Shown here one piece after another: positions 1-6,680 of a stretch of DNA of 12,432 bases. The position numbers and the translations under genes were made by a program. The notes beneath the pieces were generated by a model. The model was not told the DNA's origin. It did not search any database and was given only the letters and a program-made list of their open reading frames with translations. Position 1 is the stretch's first letter. Each line of letters opens with the position of its first letter. Origin of the DNA: Candidatus Poribacteria bacterium (GTDB lineage: Bacteria; Poribacteria; WGA-4E; WGA-3G); the NCBI GenBank assembly GCA_009845505.1, contig VXZL01000252.1:1-12432 (forward strand), in the 5' to 3' direction.

Positions 1-523
1 TGTCAAATTTTAAACTTTTTGCAAGTCCAAAACGACTAATTCCGAAATTAATATCTACATCTGCTGCGTCCTTACGCGCTGCATCTTCTATGCCGAGGTC
101 GAGGGCTGTCTGAAAATGAGAGAGCGCTGCCTCGTATTCACTTAATTGGATGGACACCCGACCGAGAATGTAGTGGAGCTTTTCAGTCTCGTCACAAGAA
201 CCGCGTTCTAAAGCGGCACTCGCGATTGCTTTTGCCTCTGGGAATTTCTGTAGTACCGTATACGCGGTACTGAGCCTGACAGCTAACGCGGGATATTCCG
301 GATCCAAGTCGCGCACCTTCTCTAAATGGAAAACCGCTTTCTCATACGCTTCCTGTAGAAGATAGGCAGTTGCAAGGTGGTTATGTAGTTCCGCAGAATT
401 CGGGTCCTGGGCGAGTTTTTTCTCTAAGATTGGGATCGATTTTTCACCGAGGTCCTGCAAGTTAAGCTCGCCTAATCGCTTTCGAGATGTTCGTCTGTTC
501 CTTTTCCGTTTTCGATGCTTCAT
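1..523 (-). CDS. TPR-repeat protein, 3' end outside the window
   Basis: Reading the minus strand from the ATG at 523-521 gives 174 codons with no stop up to the left edge, so the gene is cut by the window. The start is fixed by an AGGAG motif 7 to 8 bases upstream; an ATG four bases earlier is in another frame and hits a stop after about 20 codons. The first 16 residues are almost all Lys, Arg and polar (MKHRKRKRNRRTSRKR), with no signal peptide. From about residue 28 the chain is built of TPR-like helical pairs (NSAELHNHLATAYLLQEAYEKAVFHLEKV, split here as NSAELHNHLATAYLL and QEAYEKAVFHLEKV; then PEYPALAVRLSTAYTVLQ and KLHYILGRVSIQLSEYEAAL). TPRs normally serve as protein-binding scaffolds. 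Partner and role cannot be read from this fragment. It is divergent from the membrane protein gene at 704. Confidence 0.85.
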   Translation of the reverse strand, partial: MKHRKRKRNRRTSRKRLGELNLQDLGEKSIPILEKKLAQDPNSAELHNHLATAYLLQEAYEKAVFHLEKVRDLDPEYPALAVRLSTAYTVLQKFPEAKAIASAALERGSCDETEKLHYILGRVSIQLSEYEAALSHFQTALDLGIEDAARKDAADVDINFGISRFGLAKSLKFD

Positions 524-644
524 GCATTCTCCTAAATCTGAGATAGATATAAGACAGGATTCATTTTCTATGATGTCAAATTGAAGCAAATTATACAGCA
601 ATTCGCAAGAGGTTTCAAGGAAATAAGATTGTCCGATATCCCTC

Positions 645-673
645 TTGAAAACGGACACAAAACACTGTATAAT
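645..673 (+). promoter_or_regulatory. Sigma70-type promoter of membrane protein copy 1
   Basis: The -35 box TTGAAA lies at 645-650 and a perfect -10 TATAAT at 668-673, with a 17-base spacer. A GAGGTG ribosome site (691-696) and a TTG start (704) follow. From 642 to 703 the DNA aligns with 3947-4009, the promoter and leader of the ligase gene, at roughly 78% identity by hand count with one 1-base indel. The promoter position rules out the longer reading of the downstream gene from TTG 581. Confidence 0.85.
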
Positions 674-703
674 AGACGCAAATTTGTGTTGAGGTGCTAC
701 GAA

Positions 704-2617
704 TTGGCGGAACAGAACCGTGTCAAACCGCATATCCTACTGATTGGATTGGCTCTCGTCGCTTTTAATAGTTACTGGTGCCTGATGGGAACAGAGGTCT
801 GGCACTCTACGCAGCTGACCATCGCCTCGCTGTTCTTCAATGCGGTCTTTACCCTCCTCGTCTTTGTGCTTGTTAACCTCCTGTTCCAACGATTTGTGCC
901 GCGTCTGGCGATGTCGCAAGCCGATCTGCAGACGATCTATGTGATGGTGGTGATGGTATCGACAATCAGCGGACACACCATGATGGGGTACCTCATCCCC
1001 GTTCTCACGCATACATTTCAGTTCGCAAGCCCCGAAAATGAGTGGTTATCGCTCTTTGGAAACAGTATCCCCAATTGGATTGCAGTTAAAAGTCCGCGTA
1101 TCTTAGACGGGTTCTACAACGGCGATTCTACACTCTATAATTCTGCTACGCTCAACGCATGGATATCACCTGTACTGGCGTGGTCAAGCTTCGTCATCGC
1201 GCTCTGGCTGACATTGCTGGCAGTGACGATCTTTCTCCGTAAACAGTGGACGGAAAATGAACGCCTGAACTATCCGATCGTCCAACTCCCCTTGGCACTG
1301 ACGAGCAATCCGAAACGCTTTTTTGCTTCGCCGTGGATGTGGGTCGGATTCGCAATTGCAGGGAGTGCTGAACTCCTCAATGGACTGAGTTTTCTGTATC
1401 CAGAAATCCCTTCTCTACCGATTAGAAACAGAGTCCTTGGACAATTCAGTTCAAAGCCGTGGAGTGCGATGGGACCGATTCGGATCTCCCTCTATCCATT
1501 CAGCATCGGGTTGATGTTCTTCACGCCGCTGGATCTCTCGTTTTCCTGCTGGTTTTTCTGGCTACTAACCCGTCTTCAGATGGTTGTGACAGATATGTTC
1601 GGCGCGCGCAATATTTATAGGTTTGAACAGCAGACGGGGGCTTGGCTTGCGTTTGGCTGCATCCCGTTGTGGATGGGGCGACGGCACTACGGACGTATTA
1701 TCCGTAAAGTTTTCGGGGTCGCACAACGCCACGGCGAACCCCCACCTGACGATTCTGGAGAACCGATGCGCTACCGCACGGCTGCCGGACTGTTCACCGT
1801 GGGATTACTGTTCCTTTTCTGCTTCTGTTTTCAGATGGGGATGACGTTCTGGGCGATTGGACTCTTTTTTCTGTTCTACTTCCCGATGATTATCGGTATC
1901 ACGCGTATCCGCGCCGAAATTGGGCCGCCCCTTCATCAACTCATCCTTGTCGATCCAGGACGGACGATGGTCACTGCGTTAGGTACACGCCGCTTAGGCG
2001 CGGGGAATCTGATGGGACTCACGTTTCTCTATCCGTTTGTGCGCTGTTTCCGCGCGCATCCGACACCGAGTGAACTGGAGGCGTTCAGGCTGGCGGAAAG
2101 GACGAGCATCGGGTATCGTCAACTTCTCATCGGAATGATCTTGGCGATTGTGTTCGGTATCCTGATAACGTTTTGGGCATACCTACACGTCCTTTACGAT
2201 ATGGGCGCAGCAAGCAAAGCGCGCGGTTGGATTGTTTATATGGGGTGGGAAACGTTTAACCGTCTGCAAACGTGGCTTGTCAGTCCGCGAGAGACCGGCG
2301 TACCGGAGCTTGGTGTTATCGGCAGCAGTTTCGTGTTCACGATATTCCTGATGATGATGAAGATTCGGTTTCTCTGGTGGCCCCTACATCCTGCGGGTTA
2401 TGTGTTAGTCAGTGGGACAGGTATGGGAAGGTTGTGGTTTACCATCTTCTTGGGGTGGTTGGCGAAAGCAATCGTGCTAAAGATTGGCGGCGTGAAACTC
2501 TACCGACAAGCGATACCCTTCTTTTTGGGGCTCATCTTAGGGGATTATACGCTGGGGTGTGTCTGGAGCCTGATTGGGTTGGTATTGGAGATACCGACGT
2601 ATATTGTGTGGCATTGA
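704..2617 (+). CDS. Polytopic membrane protein, DUF6785/DUF6784-like, copy 1
   Basis: A 637-residue protein of unknown function, very hydrophobic, with about 12 to 14 membrane segments along its whole length (first one just after VKPHILLIG). I recognise it as the DUF6785 (N-terminal) plus DUF6784 (C-terminal) type of large bacterial membrane protein. Shared hallmarks are the loop WTENERLNYPIVQLPLAL after the fourth membrane segment, RIRAEIGPPLHQL near the middle, and a Trp-rich C-terminal half (MKIRFLWWPLHP). The frame is open back to TTG 581, but a consensus promoter sits at 645-673, inside that extension. The TTG at 704 follows GAGGTG by 7 bases and aligns with the start codon of the ligase at 4010, so 704 is chosen. 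It is about 89% identical to the product of 4737-6665 (about 71 differences in 630 residues, hand count). It ends 41 bases from the convergent TPR gene. A transporter role, perhaps distantly like oligopeptide transporters, is only a guess. Confidence 0.85.
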   Translation: MAEQNRVKPHILLIGLALVAFNSYWCLMGTEVWHSTQLTIASLFFNAVFTLLVFVLVNLLFQRFVPRLAMSQADLQTIYVMVVMVSTISGHTMMGYLIPVLTHTFQFASPENEWLSLFGNSIPNWIAVKSPRILDGFYNGDSTLYNSATLNAWISPVLAWSSFVIALWLTLLAVTIFLRKQWTENERLNYPIVQLPLALTSNPKRFFASPWMWVGFAIAGSAELLNGLSFLYPEIPSLPIRNRVLGQFSSKPWSAMGPIRISLYPFSIGLMFFTPLDLSFSCWFFWLLTRLQMVVTDMFGARNIYRFEQQTGAWLAFGCIPLWMGRRHYGRIIRKVFGVAQRHGEPPPDDSGEPMRYRTAAGLFTVGLLFLFCFCFQMGMTFWAIGLFFLFYFPMIIGITRIRAEIGPPLHQLILVDPGRTMVTALGTRRLGAGNLMGLTFLYPFVRCFRAHPTPSELEAFRLAERTSIGYRQLLIGMILAIVFGILITFWAYLHVLYDMGAASKARGWIVYMGWETFNRLQTWLVSPRETGVPELGVIGSSFVFTIFLMMMKIRFLWWPLHPAGYVLVSGTGMGRLWFTIFLGWLAKAIVLKIGGVKLYRQAIPFFLGLILGDYTLGCVWSLIGLVLEIPTYIVWH

Positions 2618-2658
2618 GGTGTTCAATTTTTGGAATAGTGTTTCATGATAACGCAACG

Positions 2659-3624
2659 CTACTCTTCATCTTTGAATCCTTGAAGTCGTTCCTCAATAGT
2701 CGTTTTGAGATGTTCGTTTCCTGTTTGTTCAGCGATTTTTAGAGCTATCTGATAATCCACCTGTGCCTCCTCTTTTTTACCAAGGTTTCCCTTTACAGAG
2801 CCACGCATGAAATAAGCTTCAGCGTAATTTGGCAGTAAGCGGATTGCCTCATTAAGGTCTGAAATCGCCTCCTCATGTCTACCCAAATTAGCCTTGGATA
2901 CTCCACGCGTGAAATAAGCTTCAGCGTAATTTGGCAGTAAGCGGATTGCCTCATTAAGGTCTGAAATCGCCTCCTCATGTCTACCCAAAGCACCTTCCTT
3001 GATTATTCCACGAGCGAAAAATGCCCCGGCGGTTACATCGTTATCAATCCCCTCTGATATATTCGCAATAGAACGCCATTTCTCAATAGCATCATCAATT
3101 TTCCCTTCTTGCGACAATGTGACCGCCTCAATGATAGCTTTATCTATTACGGATGTCCCAGGCTCCAGCCGAAGTACTCTTAGCATGCTCTCAACTTCTG
3201 GGGATACTTCAGATGGACCGGATTGAACGAGTTTCGTGATGTCTCCCCTACTCAATTTCGATACAACTTCTTCTGCTATTTTCTTTTGATCTTTGATTTC
3301 TTTAAGATATATCGCTGCTTCACTGGCATACGCCTTGGCTTCCTTAAGGTATGCCGCTGCCTCGGATTCAATACTCCGAAACTCGCTGTAGGCAATATAA
3401 GCAGCAATACCGGTTACAACCGGAATTGCAACTGCAAAAAAGGCAAGAACTAAACCGATAACAACCAGCCATTGATTAATAGACTCCGACCGATCATCAA
3501 GATATTCACTTCGTAAATCGTTGATTTGGCGTTGATTTTCTATATCACTCACAGCATTAACACTGCTCGCTCTCTCCTCAACGTTTGCCTCGTCGTCAAT
3601 AGGGTGTTTCGTTGTTTGTGTCAT
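2659..3624 (-). CDS. Membrane-anchored TPR protein with a duplicated repeat unit
   Basis: A 321-residue protein. Residues 1-50 are polar and charged. Residues 52-77 form one membrane helix (WLVVIGLVLAFFAVAIPVV and on). Residues 81-115 are an Ala/Glu/Lys-rich helical stretch with a repeated AxYLKE motif, likely coiled coil. Residues about 201-302 hold three TPRs. The first two share a nearly identical 34-residue unit (GRHEEAISDLNEAIRLLPNY); the third is diverged (GNLGKKEEAQVDYQIALKIA). The layout is that of a membrane-tethered scaffold with the TPRs on one side; the topology and partner are not known. The ATG at 3624 has AAAGGA about 9 bases upstream. The frame runs back to a TTG at 3714, which lacks a good ribosome site, so the ATG is preferred. 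It has its own promoter at 3761-3789, giving a leader of about 130 bases, and it separates the two membrane protein loci on the opposite strand. Confidence 0.88.
   Translation of the reverse strand: MTQTTKHPIDDEANVEERASSVNAVSDIENQRQINDLRSEYLDDRSESINQWLVVIGLVLAFFAVAIPVVTGIAAYIAYSEFRSIESEAAAYLKEAKAYASEAAIYLKEIKDQKKIAEEVVSKLSRGDITKLVQSGPSEVSPEVESMLRVLRLEPGTSVIDKAIIEAVTLSQEGKIDDAIEKWRSIANISEGIDNDVTAGAFFARGIIKEGALGRHEEAISDLNEAIRLLPNYAEAYFTRGVSKANLGRHEEAISDLNEAIRLLPNYAEAYFMRGSVKGNLGKKEEAQVDYQIALKIAEQTGNEHLKTTIEERLQGFKDEE
2808..2887. repeat. 80-bp exact direct repeat, copy A (TPR unit)
   Basis: This stretch is identical base for base to 2910-2989. The offset is 102 bp, exactly 34 codons, one TPR unit. 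Six further bases upstream (2801-2806, CCACGC) also match before a single mismatch at 2807. It lies in frame within the TPR gene and encodes part of its last and middle repeats. Confidence 0.95.
2910..2989. repeat. 80-bp exact direct repeat, copy B (TPR unit)
   Basis: Partner of 2808-2887. The identity includes all third codon positions, which points to a recent unit duplication or homogenisation rather than ancient TPRs kept similar by selection on protein. Confidence 0.95.
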
Positions 3625-3760
3625 CTTTTTCTTTCCTTTATTTGAAATCAGTTTACATTCCGGTGGACTTGTTGATGCGAAAGACAATGCCTTCCGATAT
3701 GCACAGGAAACCAACAGCCTATGCTACAAAGATGTCCATTTATTTTTAGGATTCCCCATA

Positions 3761-3789
3761 AATATACTACAATGCCTTGAATTTGTCAA
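3761..3789 (-). promoter_or_regulatory. Sigma70-type promoter of the membrane-anchored TPR gene
   Basis: On the minus strand, TTGACA (3789-3784) is followed by 17 bases and TATATT (3766-3761). Transcription would begin near 3754 and leave a leader of about 130 bases before the ATG at 3624. Confidence 0.75.
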
Positions 3790-3806
3790 ATCTGAGCCGG
3801 AACAGG

Positions 3807-3921
3807 ACTTACGCAATTTTGGCAGTCATGCATTCTGTGAGATGGAAATTCCTATACACACATAAACGTTTGGAAGGCACAACCTAACAGGTTATGCTAC
3901 AAAAGAGCATCCTGCGTAAGT
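3807..3921. repeat. 115-bp segment with 9-bp terminal inverted repeats, MITE-like
   Basis: ACTTACGCA at 3807-3815 is mirrored by TGCGTAAGT at 3913-3921. The interior codes for nothing evident and carries short hairpins near the right end. No target-site duplication is visible in the flanks. Ends of this kind occur on insertion sequences, so it may be a MITE or a remnant of one. It sits between two promoters and does not disrupt either. Confidence 0.4.
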
Positions 3922-3949
3922 TCTACGGAATTCGGTTACACATCGGCTC

Positions 3950-3978
3950 TTGTAAACTTATGCAAAACGCAGTATAAT
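3950..3978 (+). promoter_or_regulatory. Sigma70-type promoter of the ligase-membrane protein operon
   Basis: TTGTAA (3950-3955), 17 bases, then TATAAT (3973-3978). A GAGGTG ribosome site at 3996-4001 precedes the TTG start at 4010. The whole block 3947-4009 is homologous to 642-703 upstream of membrane protein copy 1. Confidence 0.85.
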
Positions 3979-4009
3979 AGGCGAAAACTTGTACTGAGGT
4001 GTTACGCAA

Positions 4010-4753
4010 TTGAGCGACGTTCCGAAAACACATCCTCGATACTTTTCATTGACGCTCCGAGACACCATCGTTGCAGGTGTAGAGCAAGGGATAACCTCTA
4101 TTCACGGACTCATCGCGCACGGGCGCGGGGAGGCTTTTGACTACCTCATTGGAGAAGCGACACAGCCGTTCGCGCTTGAGGCGCTCGGTGCTGCTGCTGC
4201 GATGCTCCGTTTGGCAGCACACCCCGTCATCTCCGTCAACGGGAACGTGGCAGCATTGGTACCCGACGCACTCGTTGCGTTAGGGCAGATCCTGAACGCA
4301 CCGCTCGAAGTCAACATCTTTCACACGGAAAAGGGACGCGAAGAGAAAATCCGAAAGCATCTTCTAAAACATGGAGCATCGGACGTACTGATGCCTACAA
4401 CCGAGGCACAACTCTCCTATATCGACTCCAATCGCAAGTTCGTGCATCCAGACGGCATCTTTAAAGCAGATGTCGTTTTCGTGCCGCTTGAGGACGGCGA
4501 CCGATGTGAGGCACTCCGAAAGATGGGTAAAGCAGTTGTAACCGTCGATTTGAACCCGATGTCCCGGACGGCACAGCAGGCGAATATCACAATCGTAGAT
4601 AACGTTGTGCGGGCACTACCGTTGTTATGCGAAGAGATTCAGGAATTCAACGATTCTGCCGCAAAAGACACTGTGACACAATACAGTAACAAAGCAGTAT
4701 TGAAAAAAGCGTTACAGCACATCAGTAGGTGCGGGAATGGAAACCAACAGTAA
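4010..4753 (+). CDS. 4-phosphopantoate--beta-alanine ligase, archaeal type (PPS, DUF137)
   Basis: A 247-residue protein matching the archaeal phosphopantothenate synthetase family (EC 6.3.2.36) across its full length. This cytosolic enzyme joins 4-phosphopantoate and beta-alanine using ATP, giving 4'-phosphopantothenate for coenzyme A synthesis. In archaea it works after pantoate kinase and replaces the bacterial PanC/CoaA order. Visible family motifs are HPRY (8-11) with R17, GLIAHGRGEAFDYLIGE (33-49), HPVISVNGNVAALVP (71-85), VFVPLEDGDRCEAL (156-169), DLNPMSR (180-186) and TIVDN (194-198); the Arg and Asp/Asn residues in these line the nucleotide site in characterised members. Length is typical. 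The start is TTG, 8 bases after GAGGTG, downstream of a consensus promoter. Its last 17 bases overlap the next gene, so the two are probably co-translated. No pantoate kinase gene is in the window. The family assignment is firm; its physiological use here is inferred. Confidence 0.93.
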   Translation: MSDVPKTHPRYFSLTLRDTIVAGVEQGITSIHGLIAHGRGEAFDYLIGEATQPFALEALGAAAAMLRLAAHPVISVNGNVAALVPDALVALGQILNAPLEVNIFHTEKGREEKIRKHLLKHGASDVLMPTTEAQLSYIDSNRKFVHPDGIFKADVVFVPLEDGDRCEALRKMGKAVVTVDLNPMSRTAQQANITIVDNVVRALPLLCEEIQEFNDSAAKDTVTQYSNKAVLKKALQHISRCGNGNQQ

Positions 4754-6665
4754 TAGTAAGCAGAACCTCGTCAAACCGCATATTCTGCTGATTGGATTGG
4801 TACTTGTCGCTTTCAATAGTTACTGGTGTCTGATGGGAACGGAGGTGTGGCATTCTACGCAGCTCACAATCGCTTCTCTATTTTTCAACGCCGTTTTCAC
4901 CCTTCTCGTCTTTGTCCTTATCAATCTATTGTTTCAAAGATTTGTGCCGCGTCTGGCGATGTCGCAAGCGGATTTGCAAACCATCTATGTGATGGTTGTG
5001 ATGCTCACGACAATCAGCGGACACACGATGATGGGCTACCTTATCCCTGTCCTTGCACACGCCTTCCAGTTTGCAACGCCAGAAAATGAGTGGATTCCGC
5101 TTTTTGGACACCACATCCCGACGTGGATCGCCGTCAAAAGTCCGCGCGTCTTGGACGGCTTCTATAACGGCGATTCTACCCTCTACACCCCTTCTCATTT
5201 AGATGCCTGGATACCACCCGTGCTGGCGTGGTCGAGTTTTGTCATCGCGCTCTGGTTGACCTTGCTGGCGTTAACCGTTTTTCTCCGAAAGCAGTGGACC
5301 GAAAACGAACGTCTGAACTATCCGATCGTTCAACTCCCTTTGGCACTGACAAGCAATCCGAAACGTTTTTTTACTTCGCCGTGGATGTGGCTCGGTTTCG
5401 CGCTTGCAGGGAGCGCGGAGCTACTGAACGGACTGAACTATCTGTTTCCTGACATACCTTCACTCCCCATCAAAGGCAAAACGATTGGACAATTCAGCTC
5501 AAAGCCATGGAGCGCGATGGGACCGATTCGCATCTCCTTTTATCCGTTTAGCATTGGTTTGATGTTCTTTACTCCCTTGGATCTCTCGTTTTCGTGTTGG
5601 TTTTTCTGGCTTTTCAGTCGTATCCAACTGATTGTAACGGACGCGTTTGGGGCGCGGAATATCTACCACCTCGAACAGCAGACAGGGGCGTGGATTGCGT
5701 TTGGCTGCATTCCGTTGTGGATGGGTCGGCGACACTACGGACGTATCCTTCGGAAGGTTTTCGGGATTGCCCAACGCCGTGGTGAAGCTGCACCTGACGA
5801 CTCCGGTGAACCGATGCGTTATCGGACTGCGGCGGGTCTGTTCACCGTCGGGATGCTGTTTCTTTTCTTTTTCTGTCACCAGATGGGAATGACATTCTGG
5901 GCGATTGGACTGTTCTTTCTGTTCTACTTTCCACTGGTCATCGGTATCACGCGTATCCGTGCCGAGATTGGACCGCCGCTGCATCAACTGATTTTTGTCG
6001 ATCCCGGACGGACGATGGTTTTGGCATTAGGGACGCGTCGCCTCGGTGCAGCGAATCTCACAGGACTCACGTTTCTCTATCCGTTTGTCCGCTGCTTCCG
6101 CGCGCATCCGACACCGAGTGAGTTGGAGGCTTTCAGGCTGGCAGAGCGGAGTCGTATCGGGTATCGGCAACTCCTCATCGGGATGATCTTGGCGATTGTG
6201 TTCGGTATCCTGATAACGTTTTGGGCGTATCTACATGTCCTTTACGATATGGGGGCAGGGAGCAAAGCACGCGGATGGATTGTTTATATGGGATGGGAGA
6301 CGTTCAATCGCCTGCAAACGTGGCTGGTCAGCCCGCGGGAGACGAGCGTTCCCGAACTGGGTGTTATCGGCAGCAGTTTTCTGTTTACGATATTCCTGAT
6401 GATGATGAAGATTCGGTTTCTCTGGTGGCCCTTGCATCCAGGGGGTTACGTGCTGGTGAGTGGCACAGGGATGAGCGGTCTATGGTTTCCGATCTTCCTC
6501 AGTTGGTTGGCAAAAGCGACGCTGCTGAAGATTGGGGGCGTGAAACTCTATCGGCAGGCGGTACCGTTCTTTTTAGGACTCATCTTGGGAGACTATACCC
6601 TTGGATGTGTCTGGAGCCTGATTGGGTTGGTGTTGGAGATGCCGACGTATATTGTGTGGCATTGA
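4737..6665 (+). CDS. Polytopic membrane protein, DUF6785/DUF6784-like, copy 2
   Basis: A 642-residue paralogue of the 704-2617 product, with about 12 to 14 predicted membrane segments (clear ones near residues 14-33, 44-66, 80-105, 161-183, 214-232, 270-298, 363-402, 477-500, 540-560 and 610-636). Conserved loops are TENERLNYPIVQLPLAL (188-204), RIRAEIGPPLHQL (406-418) and DPGRTM (422-427). No signal peptide or soluble domain is evident. The ATG at 4737 lies inside the end of the ligase gene, behind a TAGGTG/GGGA purine stretch, so expression likely depends on coupling to the ligase. Differences from copy 1 cluster in loops, for example around 110-130, 150-160 and 244-251; membrane segments and conserved loops are nearly invariant, so both copies look functional. 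Function unknown; pairing with a CoA-pathway enzyme raises the possibility of transport of a related small molecule, but nothing in the sequence proves it. Confidence 0.88.
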   Translation: METNSNSKQNLVKPHILLIGLVLVAFNSYWCLMGTEVWHSTQLTIASLFFNAVFTLLVFVLINLLFQRFVPRLAMSQADLQTIYVMVVMLTTISGHTMMGYLIPVLAHAFQFATPENEWIPLFGHHIPTWIAVKSPRVLDGFYNGDSTLYTPSHLDAWIPPVLAWSSFVIALWLTLLALTVFLRKQWTENERLNYPIVQLPLALTSNPKRFFTSPWMWLGFALAGSAELLNGLNYLFPDIPSLPIKGKTIGQFSSKPWSAMGPIRISFYPFSIGLMFFTPLDLSFSCWFFWLFSRIQLIVTDAFGARNIYHLEQQTGAWIAFGCIPLWMGRRHYGRILRKVFGIAQRRGEAAPDDSGEPMRYRTAAGLFTVGMLFLFFFCHQMGMTFWAIGLFFLFYFPLVIGITRIRAEIGPPLHQLIFVDPGRTMVLALGTRRLGAANLTGLTFLYPFVRCFRAHPTPSELEAFRLAERSRIGYRQLLIGMILAIVFGILITFWAYLHVLYDMGAGSKARGWIVYMGWETFNRLQTWLVSPRETSVPELGVIGSSFLFTIFLMMMKIRFLWWPLHPGGYVLVSGTGMSGLWFPIFLSWLAKATLLKIGGVKLYRQAVPFFLGLILGDYTLGCVWSLIGLVLEMPTYIVWH

Positions 6666-6680
6666 TTCCGATAACGCACC

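Larger units (their letters stand above)
3625..4009. other. Divergent intergenic region between TPR gene and ligase operon
   Basis: 385 bp with no convincing gene. It holds the leftward TPR promoter (3761-3789), a 115-bp stretch bounded by inverted repeats (3807-3921) and the rightward ligase promoter (3950-3978). An 11-base direct repeat, TATGCTACAAA, occurs at 3720-3730 and 3893-3903. Two small hairpins lie next to each other in the second copy: AACCT-AAC-AGGTT, then ATGCT paired with AGCAT. Confidence 0.7.

Noticed and set aside
551..579. Minus-strand promoter for the left TPR gene (TTGACA at 579-574)
   Set aside because: The nearest -10-like hexamers (TTATAT, TATATC) are 21 to 22 bases away, too far for a confident call.
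581..703. N-terminal extension of membrane protein copy 1 from TTG 581
   Set aside because: It contains the TTGAAA/TATAAT promoter, has no counterpart in copy 2 and no ribosome site; the TTG at 704 matches the ligase start position.
2618..2658. Bidirectional terminator between convergent genes
   Set aside because: TAGTGTT and AACGCTA can pair over a 12-base loop, but the stem is weak, overlaps the TPR gene's stop, and has no T-run on either side.
2808..2989. CRISPR-like repeat-spacer structure
   Set aside because: Only two units, 80 bp long, inside a coding frame at a 34-codon period; this is TPR repetition.
2793..2993. Minus-strand 66-codon frame with two repeats
   Set aside because: It repeats only because it is an out-of-frame reading of the duplicated TPR units.
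3625..3714. 30-residue N-terminal extension of the membrane-anchored TPR protein from TTG 3714
   Set aside because: It lies in the transcript but lacks a good ribosome site, whereas ATG 3624 has one.
4926..5987. Long open frames antisense to membrane protein copy 2, mirrored in copy 1
   Set aside because: They shadow a strongly conserved coding frame, have low-complexity charged products and no ribosome sites.
2135..6431. Gene conversion between membrane protein copies (44 identical bases at 2135-2178/6183-6226 and 45 at 2339-2383/6387-6431)
   Set aside because: With about a third of codons differing silently, runs of this length in conserved protein segments can be expected by chance.
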